DNA of 45,382 bases from Nemertoderma westbladi (GCA_032718475.1 JAUCBJ010008819.1:1-45382), one strand, 5' to 3'; numbered from the stretch's first letter, positions 21,661 through 32,988 are shown. Notes: generated from the sequence alone by a model not told the origin. Numbers and translations are program-made.

Positions 21661-24600
21661 AAAATCTAGAACCACAAACCAATCGCAACCTTCAAATTAT
21701 TGTATTAAGCTGATGTCCGGATTTCTTCTAGGTATTGCACAAACCAAATCTAGATATACCATGCCATACAGTTAGTCGTACCTCAAATGAAATCTTAGAG
21801 ATATTAAGTAGGGAATTGAAACGGCTACCTATTATTTTTTTAATTAATTGATAGGAAGTTTAGTGACAAGCTCAGTCAAGCATCATCTGACTCCCATACA
21901 ATTTGCCCTTCAAGTTTCCCTAGGTAATGAATGTCAAGCAAACAACGAAACCTCACCCATCATCCAAGGAAGTATCTTGCCTTTAATTGATTTAAATAAA
22001 AAAATAAAAAGTACCGCAGTAATATATATACGGGTGGTATGACCGGTTGCAAGTATGTTAGAGATTGAGGATCGCGATAAGGTGGACTCTCGGGGAATTC
22101 ATATTCGTTTGAATGTTAAATTATCAATTTAGGGAAAGGAGCAGGTTACAGTGACATGTTATTAAAACCAAAACAATAAACTAAACTAAGTAAAACAACA
22201 GGTAATCAGCTGTTATTTGTGTCAATTTTGCGCTGAACAAGGATTAATTTTTGATTGCGTCCAAAGTCGCCCCCCCCCCCCCCCACATTTGTTAGGATTG
22301 GTAAAGCGACAGTCATCAAAGCATTGGGGAAAGGACTCACTCTTACTTGTTTGGGAGATATAGAAGCACCGCAATCTACAGTCTTAAAGGAAGGTACCAA
22401 CTTTATTTCTAACAGCTATGGATTTGACGCTGGAGACATGACCTAGTTAAAGTCAAAAGGTGCGGACATAAAACACAATCATGAGATTTGCAAAGCTGCA
22501 AACAATAAGACCAACAACTGAATCATTTATGGAGAACATAAAGACCCATCTAATGGATGTGGGTGTGAGTAATGGGTGTGATAAAACAATGAAAATTATA
22601 CAACCAGGTGTATACCCCAGAGAATATGGGAGGATAATATCTAAAAACAATTCCTGGGGACATCACCAGAGGTCTGGAATGCATTTTGCAATTAATTTAG
22701 TTATAGCTGTTCACCGAAAATCCCATGTCAATCAAAGAAGTGTGTGGTGCACGCACGCAGGTGCTGCAGAAAAAACCTAACTGAATTGAATTTTGAAATT
22801 TGCAGTAAAGACTCTAGTTCAATCTTTTCTTAATCTCCTACTACCTATATTTTAATCAATATTTATAACAATATAAAACATAAAAATGTGTAAATTTTAT
22901 ATAATCAACATTAAACTAGCGGTCCGTGCAAGTTGTAGGAGACATTACGAGTGAAGTAAAAGCTTTTTGTTCTGTCTGATAATAAATTAGTGTGAGGGTA
23001 CGAGAAATTTTACAGACAACTTCAAACCATAATTATTATGTTGTAATCATCAAATGAATTATAAAAGCTGTTGTGATTATAGAAAACAGAGAGCAGTTAG
23101 CGAAAAGAGCTATCGGATACAGTAGTCAGAGAGGAGTCGAGGTGTCAATTGATTAATAATAATAACAGCAGTTGTCATGAATTCAATACAATCGCGCACA
23201 AGTAGTGATAAGACAAATTCATTCTTATTTTTGTAATAATTAAAACAAGTTGAGATGTTTCAATGTAAACCGCGATTAACAATTTACACTGTTCAATGTA
23301 AACCACGATATTAATTAAATACAACAATTATATTATTATTATAACAGATTGTTATATTTCAAACTATAATGTTAGCCTTATGGAGAATCATTATGAGGAT
23401 GAGTAAACCTTCAGCCTTATAAGCATACAGCCTCCACAGTATTAATGTTGGCACAAAGATTTCAAAATAAAACAATAATTAGATGAGAGCACAGTACAAT
23501 CAATAGTAGCCAACACACTGTAACTAACAGTCATTTAGCTTGCACGCCAATTAATTAACATTGGGAAGAGTTATTCAGCTGAGACTGTAATAGCCAGCTA
23601 AACCAGTTAATTGCTTACGGTTGTAGAGTAGTGATAATACTTGGCACAGAAAGTACTTCTTTGTTAGTTGGCCCTTCCTATTGAATGCATTACCAGGCCA
23701 TCTCTATACATTTTTCATGAGTGCCAGCTGGTGTTTTTATCATTGCGCCTATGGCAATTTTCGTGTTTTAGGGCTATTTTTAGAAATTAAACAAGTTGAG
23801 ATGTTTCAACTTTGCCTCAATGCATACCCACCCATCCCATGATTGAGTATAGTCTCTGCGTAGTGTAAACCGAATTTTAGGTCACCTTGTGGTCTGCAGC
23901 ATTTTCTTCTTGTTATGATAAAATAATAATTAAGATGTCCATCTAATTTATTATTATTAAATTATGCGATGACAAGCGCGTGTTCTACTAAAATTTGATG
24001 AGAAACCACAGGTGCAGTTGAATTGTCACCCATCAAATTAGAATGATTAATAAGCGACTGCTGCCTTAATTGATCAGGTTGCTGACTGAAATTTGGTGGG
24101 GATAGAATGTAAGATATTACAAAGTTATATTTACTCTATTATTGTGTATATTAAAATACATTTGATAAATGTTCTAGAATCAATCACTTTAGTCTAGGTT
24201 AATATTATAATATGTATTGATTTATTATATGTGTTATTTAATAATAATACATCAGTTAATTAGTATTAGTACACAGGAGGAAGGCATATCATTGGAATCT
24301 ATTTCCTACTCAGCCGAATCCGTTTACCACACAGTATTAATTATTTTTTATTTGTAAGGTTACAGGTACAACACATAATCCACATTATCCATTCAAATCA
24401 GCGCTCAATCTACACGCCTACTTCAGTTTACAATATAACAATGCAGCCCAAGTTGTCAAAAATATTACTTGCCAAGATGAAGAAAAGTTTCCATTTCCAA
24501 TTTAATATAATTATTACATGATTCCTGGGTGAGGTTGGCCACAAGAGTAGCGTGGGTTATATCAATATTTGTTGCAGCAAAGGGATTGACACATGATTTC

Positions 24601-24733
24601 TTTATTAGTAAATTACGGCCTTTGTGTTTTCTTTCCCTCATACAAGCTCTTATATCCTGGGTAGCCAGCTATGTCTATATTCACATTCATTGTGTTTAAT
24701 AACCTTTATGAATGGAATTTATCCATAAAATTG
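21661..24733. other. Unassigned intergenic DNA
   Basis: No gene recognised. A C15 tract lies at 22270-22284. A 99-codon plus-strand frame (22481-22780) has no motif. 23600-23810 contains a diverged minus-strand copy of the dispersed repeat at 440-725. 23258-23315 repeats the phrase CAATGTAAACC twice. 24150-24260 is AT-rich. Confidence 0.45.
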
Positions 24734-24738
24734 CCTTT

Positions 24739-24816
24739 ATATCTCGATTTTAGGTGAACTTTCAGGATTTATTATTGTACTTGTGCTTCGGTGGAAGAAA
24801 TACTTACATGGAAATT
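24739..24816 (+). repeat. Flank shared with 16617-16687
   Basis: Upstream sequence shared with the LTR copy at 16688, ending in the AAATT duplication (24812-24816). Confidence 0.7.
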
Positions 24817-25220
24817 TGTTATCGGATTCAATCCGCTATGCGCCCCAATGAGAAAATGGGGGGGGGGGGGGGGGGGGGGGGAGGGGGCAATTTACCAATA
24901 TTGGCCGGAAGTGCCATTATAACTAGGGGAAAGGAGATATGACGTGGTTAGAGCAAGGCAACCATTCAGTTAGGTGGACCATTCAGTCCACCTACAGTGA
25001 GTGAGGGGCCAACATAGCTCAAGGGATAGCCACGTGGCGTCGTGATCTGTAACGACCAATGGGAGGGGTCAACTTGTATCAACCTCTAGGCCACCATTAT
25101 TGGTGCGTTGACCTAATGGAAGCCATTATCAGTTGGGGATAGCAGCCAGGGTGGCGCAAGGCAAACCACTCTAACCAGTCAACGGTCGGGATTCTGGGGC
25201 CAACACAGGATCCCGTCACA
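24817..25220 (+). mobile_element. Solo LTR with AAATT target duplication
   Basis: Begins TGTTATCGGATTCAATCCGC and ends CAGGATCCCGTCACA. It is flanked by AAATT at 24812-24816 and 25221-25225. Length is 404 bp. A G tract of 24 bases (24858-24881) follows AAAAT, as in the 16688 copy. Canonical TG...CA ends and a perfect 5-bp duplication make this a clean solo LTR, the usual product of recombination between two LTRs. Confidence 0.88.
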
Positions 25221-25225
25221 AAATT

Positions 25226-26200
25226 ACTTTTCTCTGGGAAAAAAAGCACGGTTCAGGTGATACTATATTGCAGATGGCAACCATAATTGTGTGATAACAG
25301 ATTTCAAATGCAGTGAAATCATGGTTTAAACGTTATGCCCATGCCAAAAACCCAAGACACATGCCCAAACCGAAAACCAATGCCCAAAACACATGCCCAA
25401 AACCTATACCAAAAAACCCATGCCAAAAACCCAAGACACATGCCCAGACCCAAAACCCTTACCCAAAATCCATACCCAACACCCATGCTTTATTATTTTG
25501 TACAAATCCCATGTTTATTGTTCATTTGGTTGCGCACTTCAGAATAGAACGTACAACAACAGAAATAGCTGCTTATTGGCGATATCCGGGGTGGGGCATC
25601 AAGATTTCAGATATATGTGTTACACATTACAGTTACAGTTACATCGTGTCCAGCGAGCGTCCAATCCCTAACGTCCACCTAGCACCAGTACCACTAACGG
25701 TTCATGTGTTTCCAGTTTCTTTCCATAGAAAAAGTTATTCTGTTGAGTGACAGTAAATTTCCAAGGTAGATTGGAAAAAAAGGATGCTGGGATGATGACG
25801 CAAAGTAGTGGAGCAAATAATAGAGGATGAATTGAGTATACCGTTGATCAACCATTCGTCGCCTTGGGAAAAACTCGTCTAGGTTATGAGACTGCCTCAG
25901 CTTGGCTGAGGCCTGACGGAATTCACCTCAACGACTATCATCTAGTATTATACAGTTGATGGCGGCATTATCAGTTACGAATACTGAGCAGTGAATGTGG
26001 TAGGTGCGTCGCCATAGCCGAATTGACAGATTCGCGAGAAGTTGAATCCTCTCACAACAACCCATAATCTTATATGATTGTCTGGTATGGTATCAGATTC
26101 TAATCACTACACGCAATAGAGTACGCATCAGCCAATATACCCTGCAGTAATTAGTTTAATATAATATTTACGTAATACAGAAATAGATAGAGTAGGCCTA
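25226..26200. other. Spacer with a short minisatellite
   Basis: 25333-25490 holds the minisatellite described separately. The rest shows no gene. A perfect short hairpin GCCTCAGC/GCTGAGGC lies near 25893-25911. Frames open across 25313-25750 exist because the minisatellite lacks stops and are not taken as genes. Confidence 0.45.
25333..25490 (+). repeat. ATGCCCAAAACCC-type minisatellite
   Basis: Degenerate 10-14 bp units such as ATGCCCAAAACCC and ATGCCAAAAACCC. The same unit occurs in reverse orientation at 28528-28600 and 31978-32180. Confidence 0.75.
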
Positions 26201-26551
26201 TTAACCCTTTCCGGCCTGAATTAATTTAATTTAGGAAAAAAAATTGGTTGGTCTATTTAATGGGTTAATTATACACCAAATAGTAATTTTCGATGAAAAA
26301 ATTTTCAAAAAATTATTTCCAATGTTGTTTTTTTGATTGTATACAAAAGTATACGTTAGGTATATGAAACATGTTCCCAATGTATACTTTTGTATACGAA
26401 CTCTAGATTGTACGTACTTACTTACATACATACATCGTATAGTAAGTATATTCTATATTTATAATATAGAGAATAAACAAAACATGCAACGAGCAGGCAA
26501 TTTTAATGAATTATGAATTATGTTTTTTCGGAATGAAAAGCTGTCAATACT

Positions 26552-26640
26552 TTGAAATTTGCCACTCAGCCTTTCATCCACTGGGGTCGATAAAATGAGT
26601 ACCAGATAAATAACTGGGAGCAAATCTTGGGATAGGAGTA
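26552..26640 (+). repeat. SINE-like domain fragment inside the piggyBac-type element
   Basis: The phrase CCTTTCATCCnnnGGGGTCGATAAAAT followed by GAGTACCAG resembles the central domain seen in some tRNA-derived SINEs of marine invertebrates. That resemblance is from memory and not checked. No tRNA-like head was found next to it. Confidence 0.35.
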
Positions 26641-26902
26641 GCGCCCACCCCTACCCTCGGGTAGCAGCTATCGAAAGAGGAGCCTTCGGGTCGCCTCCGG
26701 CTTCGGCCGACTGTTTGCTTTGCTTGCTTGCTTGTGTGTTTTCACAACACACGTTGTTTAAAAGCAACACAGAGCGACAAAAAAATTTAAAATGAAGAAT
26801 TATACAGTGAATGTTTTTTTCTGTCAGTTTTGTTCAAGTTTGAAAAAAACAGTTTCGACTAACTTTTTTCAACTGTTTGTATGTCTATCTGCCCTGCCTG
26901 TT

Positions 26903-27908
26903 TACTGTGGGTGTACAACATCTACTCCCCAACGGTGGCTGCACCACATCTAATCCCCAATGGTGGCTGAATCATATCTACTCCCATGGCCCAATGGTTA
27001 ACATCTACTCCATATGGTGGCTACACCACATCTACTCCCCAATGGTCAACATTTACTCCATATGGTGGCTACACCACATCTACTCATCAATGCTCAGCAT
27101 CTACTCCACTATGGTGGCTGCACCACATCTACTCATCAATGGTCAGCATCTACTCCCCAATGGTGGCTGCACCACATCTACTCATCAATGGTGGCTGCAC
27201 CACATCTACTCCCCAACGGTGGCTGAATCACATCTACTACCAAGGCCCAACGGTTAACATCTACTCCACTATGGTGGCTGCACCACATCTACTCATCAAT
27301 GGTCAGCATCTACTCCCTAATGGTGGCTGCACCAAATCTACTCATCAATGGTGGCTGCACCACATCTACTCCCCAATGGTGGCTGCACCACATCTACTCA
27401 TCAATGGTGGCTGCACCACATCTACTCCCAAATGATGGGTGCATCAGATTTACTCCCCAATGGTGGCTGCACCACATCTACTCCCCAATGGTGGGTGCGC
27501 CAGATTTACTCTCCAATGGTGGCTGCACCATATCTACACCCCTACGGTGGTGGATGTACCACATCTACTCCCCAATAGTGGTTGCATCACATCTACTCCC
27601 AAGGCCCAATGGTCAACATCTACACCCCTATGGTGGCTACGCCACATCTACTCCCCAATGGAGGCTGTTCCACATCTACTCTCCAATGGCGACTGCACCA
27701 CATCTATCCACAATGGTGGTTGCATCACCTCTACTATCCTATGGTCAACATCTACTCCCCATGGTGGCTGCACCACATCTAGGCCTACACACACCCCAAT
27801 GGTGGAAGCACCACATCACACAAACGGTGGCTGAATCACATCTACTCCCCAACGGTGCTGCACCACATCTACTCCACAACTGTGGCTGCACCACTTCTAC
27901 TCCCCAAC
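26903..27908 (+). repeat. 30-bp minisatellite, open in all three plus frames
   Basis: About 33 units close to CCACATCTACTCCCC plus AATGGTGGCTGCA, with variants ACTCATCAATGG and TGGTCAGCATCTAC. The unit is a multiple of three and lacks stops in any plus frame. Long overlapping frames therefore appear, the largest 226 codons (27299-27979), with peptide units such as TSTPQWWLHH, IYSPMVAAPH and LLPNGGCT. There is no sign of a promoter, signal peptide or conserved start, so it is annotated as a repeat rather than a gene. Confidence 0.85.
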
Positions 27909-28309
27909 TTTATAAACCTAACGTAGACAAATGTATACAGTGGTTTATCAATAACACTACCAGCCTACCTGTACTGTAAAGTTTATCCTGGAAGTATTAT
28001 TATCTCATTGGACAATCCATCTTTGGAATACCCAATCAAAATTCTCATTATCGCTTTGCCAAAGCATTTAAATAACCATCTTTCCTATGCCAGGTAGTCA
28101 TCATGTCAATACCTGAAAACACGGCATCTAAAATCGTTCATTGAAGCCTTCTACTACAGTTATCCAATCAGAATCGGTAATTTATAAGTAAAGGAAGTGT
28201 GATAGTGCCTCAATTGGATGAAACCAACTATAATTAGTTAAAATTATGCAATTCGTAGTGAAATAAAGTCAGTGTATACAAAAATATACAGTCGGCCGGA
28301 AAGGGTTAA

Positions 28310-28457
28310 AGGTAACCGGATATTGCTTGGAACCTATTGGCTCAAAACAACATAAGCTACTGTATTGTATCAGTATGAAGTAGAGATTAAAAGTATTTTT
28401 AGATTATTTTTTTTCACAAATAAAAAATTTATAAAATACTAAACATAACAGTACAGC
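28310..28457. other. Short AT-rich spacer
   Basis: Nothing recognised between the TTAA element and the RTE-associated duplication. Confidence 0.4.
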
Positions 28458-28581
28458 AGTACAAAGTACTTGGCCTTCTAGGCCTCCAGTTATTTTATAG
28501 CCATAAACTTGGGCTATAAGCTAACTTGGGTATGGCTTTGGGTATGGGTTTTGGGCATGGATTTTGGGTATAGGTTTTGAG
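28458..28581. repeat. Left 124-bp direct repeat of the RTE-like element
   Basis: Identical over 124 bases to 31908-32031, starting AGTACAAAGTACTTGG and ending GGTATAGGTTTTGAG. It flanks the element on its 5' side, so the simplest reading is an exceptionally long target-site duplication. Confidence 0.85.
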
Positions 28582-31500
28582 TATAGGTATGGGTATAGCT
28601 GACTCGGCAAAAAAGCACCCCCCAACCCCCACTATGGATTACATTAGCAATGCGGAGGTCCGGCCACTAGAGGCCAGTGGAATTACCGGACACAATCGGC
28701 CTCACAGGCGTCAGTTAACTCCTGACCGGCTGCCTGTCTCACCCCCTACTGGAGAGAGAGCAGCCAACAATTCTTTGAGTCCCTTTCCTGATGACCTTTC
28801 TGGCCCAAACCCTGGGTCACCAGGAAGGCCAGATTGTGATGGGGAGAGGGATTCTGGAGTTGGAGGCTACTCTCATGTTCCACCCCGACCAACAAAGCCA
28901 TTGGTGAATCTGAGGCAAGTCACAAGACTAGCCTCAGTCAACACCCTAACACTCGGGTCCCCAATGCGACAAGGTGAGCTGACTGCCTTGGCAGATAAGC
29001 TTTCTCTTAGCGCAGTGGGTGTTCAAGAGCACCGAATGCAGACTGGACAGACTGATGAGGTTCTGATTAAGGACATGGGGGGCGGTTGGCGACTCGCCCT
29101 CGCGTCAGCAGATGATAGTGGCAATGGTGGAATTGGTCTATTGATGAATCCAACTGCACATACAGCCTTGGACAAAATAGACCAAATCTCTAACCGCATC
29201 ATCCGTTGCCACTTCTCATGTTCTGGAAGACTGGCTAGGAAGTTTCCTAAGGTGGTTCTGATTGTGTGCTACTCTCCAACTAGTGTTGCCCCTGTAGAGG
29301 AGGTGGAAAATTTCTACCACAATCTACAAGCAGCTACTGATGGAGTGGATCAGCATGCATTCTTAACATTCCTGGGAGACTTTAATGCAAGTCTGTATCA
29401 ATCACCTACATCGCCCTGGGTCTATAGCAATAGTGTTAACCGAAATTCTGTCCATCTTCAGGATTTTATCTCTGGAAATGGATTGTTTTCGGCTGGAACC
29501 CAGTTCAAGAAGCGAACTGGAAAGCTATGGACTCATAGTGGACCCAGTGGTCACAAGTCCCAGATAGACCATATTCTGTTTCGTAGGAAATACAGGAGCT
29601 CTATACAAGACTGTAATGCATTTACACTTCGACCCTTCTCCAGTGATCACCGCCTTATTGTGGCCAAGGTAAGACTTAGTCTGCGTGCTAGCAGAACAAC
29701 GAAATCTGCCTTGCCGCGGCATGACTGGTCCTCTCTGTTGCAACAGCCAAGTGTGAGATCCAGCTTCACACTACAGCTGAGCAACAGGTATGAGGCTCTT
29801 GCCTCAAGGGCGGCAGATCACTGTGAGGGCTATACTGCCTTTACAGAAGCAGTTAAGTTAGCAGCTGCAGAAACAGTTCCTGTATACCCTCGAAACAAGA
29901 AAAGGGCCCCCTGGACTGACAACAAAATTCAGAAGTGCTGAAATGACCTTCATAAGGCACAGAAAGAGTCCCGACTCAAACAGACTACAGCGGCCAAGAA
30001 TGCAGTTAAGGCTGCATCTAGGTCCCTGAACAGGCAGTACTCTGCTAATCTACAGGAGCTAATAAACCAACAGGTTGATGCCATCAATGATGCTGACGAC
30101 AGCAGGCAATCATCCCAGGCATGGAAATCGATCAATCTGCTTACTGGGCGGAAAAGCCAACCAACCACCAAGGTTAAGGCTGAATCACCAGCCGATCGCC
30201 TCAATGGTTGGAAAGCCCACTTTGAAAAGCTCCTCAATAATGACAGGGTATTGCCTGATAACTTTATAGAAGTAAAAGTGTCTGAGTCTGTACTCCCAGA
30301 TATTCCCATTGGCGATATCTCCTTTGCAGAAGTGAAGGCTGCTGCAAAGAGCATTAAGACCAATCGTGCCAGTGGAGTAGATGGTGTTCCCCCTGAGGTC
30401 TTTAAAATACCTGAGTGTTTAAAGCTCATCTATCCCATCATAGTAGACATGTACCGAACAACAAGAGTCCCACAAGAAATGAAAACAAATAAGTTGGTGC
30501 CAGTTCCCAAGAAGGGCAACCTAACACTCTATGGTTCTTTTCGGGGAATCTCATTGATCTCGATTGCTGCAAAGCTATACAATAGGATTCTATTAAATCG
30601 CATCAGGGATCCCATTGAGAGACTGCTCCGTGGAAATCAGAATGGGTTCCGTAAAGGTCGTGGGACCATGGAGCCCATTTTGGCACTTAGAAGGATAATT
30701 GAAGAGTTATCAAAAAAGAAAGACAGGCATCTGGCTGTTATCTTTGTTGACTTCTTCAAGGCCTTTGATTCAGTCTCTCGCTCACGTATGTTCAGCATAC
30801 TTTCATTATATGGGATTCCTGATGAAATTATTGCAGCAATCAGATCAGTATACGATGGTTCGACAACATTTGTGTCTACTGTTGATGGTGACACAGAACC
30901 ATTTGAAGTGTTATGGGGCGTCCTCCAAGGAGACACACTTGCACCATTCTTGTTCATTATTGTGGTTGACTATGTTCTACGCATGTCCTTAGATCATTAT
31001 AATGATGATGGGGTGATGATAACTCCACCTACTGGCTCCAGAAGTCGAGGAAATCCTGCCAAGTACCTAACTGATCTAGACTTTGCTGATGACTTAGGAG
31101 TACTCTCAGAATCATTAGAGGGAGCCCAATGGCTCCTCAGCTCATTAGAACATGCTGCTTCTAGTGTTGGTCTTTTTATTAACTCCAGAAAGACCAAAAT
31201 TCTGACAGTTAACTTTGAAAGTCCTCAGCAAGTCTCTGATCGGATGAGCATAAGCTCAAAGGATGGTATGCTTGAGCATGTGGACGACTTCTGTTACCTG
31301 GGATCATGGATCCGGAAGTCAGGTGAGGACCTTCGAATACGAAAGGGAAAGGCATGGGCAGCCTTGAATAGGCTATCCAGGATTAGGAAGTCACCGAGAA
31401 TTAATCGGAAACGTAAGGTCCGATTATTTAGAGCAGCAGTAGTTCCAGTACTCCTCTACGGGAGTCCATGCTGGGCTCTAACTCCTGAGGACACCAAATC

Positions 31501-31907
31501 TCTGGATGGCACATTCACAAGAATGCTACGCTGGGTTCATTGTGTCAAGTACAATGCACACATCTCCAACCAGGCACTATATAACATTGGAGGTGTCTCA
31601 TTGGTTCCCCCAAGCTTGACACTAGAACAAAATCGCCTCCGCTTTGCAGGACATTGCTTTCGCCGTGAGGACCAGCCAGTGCATAATCTTGTACTTTGGC
31701 AGCCTCATGGAGTGAATAAGCATGGTGGACAGCCCATGACTTTCTTGAGACGCATCTTAAAGGACACTGGCCTTAAAGATGCGGATGATCTAGCAAATGT
31801 CATGGGTGATAGGGAGTTGTGGCGGTGCAATTTTGTTGACTAGCCGGCACAGCATTCTTAAAAATGCAGCTGCAATGCAGCATGGCGATCATAGTAGTGG
31901 TAGTAGT
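28582..31907 (+). mobile_element. Near full-length RTE-like non-LTR retrotransposon
   Basis: About 3.3 kb between identical 124-bp direct repeats. It carries one ORF with endonuclease then reverse transcriptase and no ORF1, and ends in a short triplet tail (TAGTAGTGGTAGTAGT) rather than poly(A). Single ORF, size and short-repeat tail fit the RTE superclade; the exact clade was not determined. The ORF has just one internal stop, so this copy is relatively young. Fragments of the same family lie at 10838, 32246, 41673 and 42890. Confidence 0.88.
28589..31843 (+). pseudogene. RTE-like endonuclease-reverse transcriptase ORF with one stop
   Basis: The frame runs 1,085 codons from ATG 28589 to TAG 31841-31843, with a single TGA at 29939-29941. 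The N-terminal part is Pro-rich. The AP-endonuclease shows GVQEHRMQ (about residue 150), LGDFNAS (about 265) and SDHRLIVAKV (about 355). After the stop the RT region shows GVDGVPPEVFK, FRGISLISIAAKLYNR, motif A FVDFFKAFDS (near 30745), motif B GVLQGDTLAPFLF (near 30918) and motif C FADDLGVL (near 31081). The C-terminal domain has LRFAGHCFRRE and LRRILKDTGL. All catalytic motifs are intact. The stop falls between endonuclease and RT. The true start is uncertain because the frame opens within the flanking duplication. Confidence 0.9.
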
Positions 31908-32031
31908 AGTACAAAGTACTTGGCCTTCTAGGCCTCCAGTTATTTTATAGCCATAAACTTGGGCTATAAGCTAACTTGGGTATGGCTTTGGGTATGGGTT
32001 TTGGGCATGGATTTTGGGTATAGGTTTTGAG
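31908..32031. repeat. Right 124-bp direct repeat of the RTE-like element
   Basis: Identical to 28458-28581. It directly follows the AGT-rich tail of the element and runs into the GGGTTTTGGGCAT minisatellite. Confidence 0.85.
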
Positions 32032-32180
32032 CATTGGTTTTTGGGCGTGGGTTTTGGGCGTAGGTTTTGGGCATGGGTTTTCCGTATGGGTTTTGGGCAT
32101 GGGTTTTGTGTATGGGTATGGGTTTTAGCATGGGTTTAAGGCATGCGTTTTGGGTTTGGCCATGGATCGATTTTGGGCAT
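31978..32180 (-). repeat. ATGCCCAAAACCC-type minisatellite, reverse orientation
   Basis: Units such as GGGTTTTGGGCAT repeat about 15 times with variation. It is the reverse complement of the array at 25333-25490. The RTE-like element inserted at the edge of this array, which is why part of it is in the 124-bp duplication. Confidence 0.75.
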
Positions 32181-32245
32181 GGCCATAACATTTACACCCG
32201 TTAAATCACGTTCAATTACTAAATTGTACTGAACTGCAGTACGAA

Positions 32246-32330
32246 CTACTACTACTAGGATCGGCATGCTGCATTGCAGCTGCATTTTTAAGAATGCTGT
32301 GCCGGCTTGTCAACAAAATTGCACCGCCAC
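32246..32330 (-). mobile_element. 85-bp RTE 3' fragment with 14-bp target duplication
   Basis: It matches the last 85 bases or so of the RTE-like element in reverse orientation, with the triplet tail at the left (CTACTACTACTAG). Perfect flanking repeats AACTGCAGTACGAA lie at 32232-32245 and 32331-32344. It is a severely 5'-truncated insertion. Confidence 0.85.
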
Positions 32331-32344
32331 AACTGCAGTACGAA

Positions 32345-32988
32345 AGTATCGGGCCAACAGCCGTTCAGCATATAGTGTGGTCACGAAATGAATTCGAGCC
32401 CAGCAGAATCTAGTGAAACGCTTCGCAATGCACTACTTGTAAGATGCACCTGGCAGCATTGATGCAGTATAAAGAGTAGCGGGTTGACCCTTTCACCAAT
32501 AGAATATTAAAGGTCGCACGCGACATACTGACTATCCTATGATGTTTAATAATGACTTGGAATGCATTTATTGTGTAGTTTGTTTTGTTTGATATATCTC
32601 TCATAGCTTTCTTACAATCTATATTTCTGACTATGTATAATCATAATCAATATATAATACTCATAGCCATTCATATCATTCTTTGTTATCACCTATATCG
32701 TTGCCTATATCACATGCTATATCATATGCTGTTCGCACAGCAACAGTTATTACATCTATATTCAAATATTTCTAAATATTAAATTAAATAATATAATATT
32801 ATTTATATTTATATTTTTAATATAAATATAAATATTAAATATATTTCTAATTTAAATCTATATTCATATATTTCTCACTCAATTCATTCATTAATCCGGA
32901 ATTTGTTGCCCTGGTGGCTTTAATTAAGTAAAAGTTCATACTAAATTAAAATAATGTAAATGAACTTAATGCACTTGTAAAATTCACA
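32345..32988. other. AT-rich spacer
   Basis: No gene recognised. 32790-32850 is a TTTATAT/ATATAAA-rich near-palindrome. Confidence 0.4.

Larger units (their letters stand above)
26205..28305. mobile_element. piggyBac-type non-autonomous element
   Basis: The element is flanked by TTAA at 26201-26204 and 28306-28309. It has 12-bp perfect terminal inverted repeats, CCCTTTCCGGCC at 26205-26216 and GGCCGGAAAGGG at 28294-28305. TTAA targets with ends beginning CCC are the signature of the piggyBac superfamily. Subterminal boxes of the form GTATACAAAAGTATAC lie at 26340-26355, 26384-26399 and 28274-28289. No transposase is encoded in 2.1 kb; the middle is a minisatellite. It would depend on a transposase supplied elsewhere. 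Confidence 0.82.

Noticed and set aside
25313-25750. 145-codon plus-strand frame with Pro/Lys repeats
   Set aside because: It is produced by the ATGCCCAAAACCC minisatellite and is matched by equally open frames in the other two phases.
27299-27979. 226-codon open frame in the 30-bp minisatellite
   Set aside because: All three plus frames are open because the unit is a multiple of three without stops. No start context, domain or signal supports a gene.
25333-32180. CRISPR-like array
   Set aside because: The repeats are contiguous and degenerate with no unique spacers, and the sequence is clearly from an animal genome.
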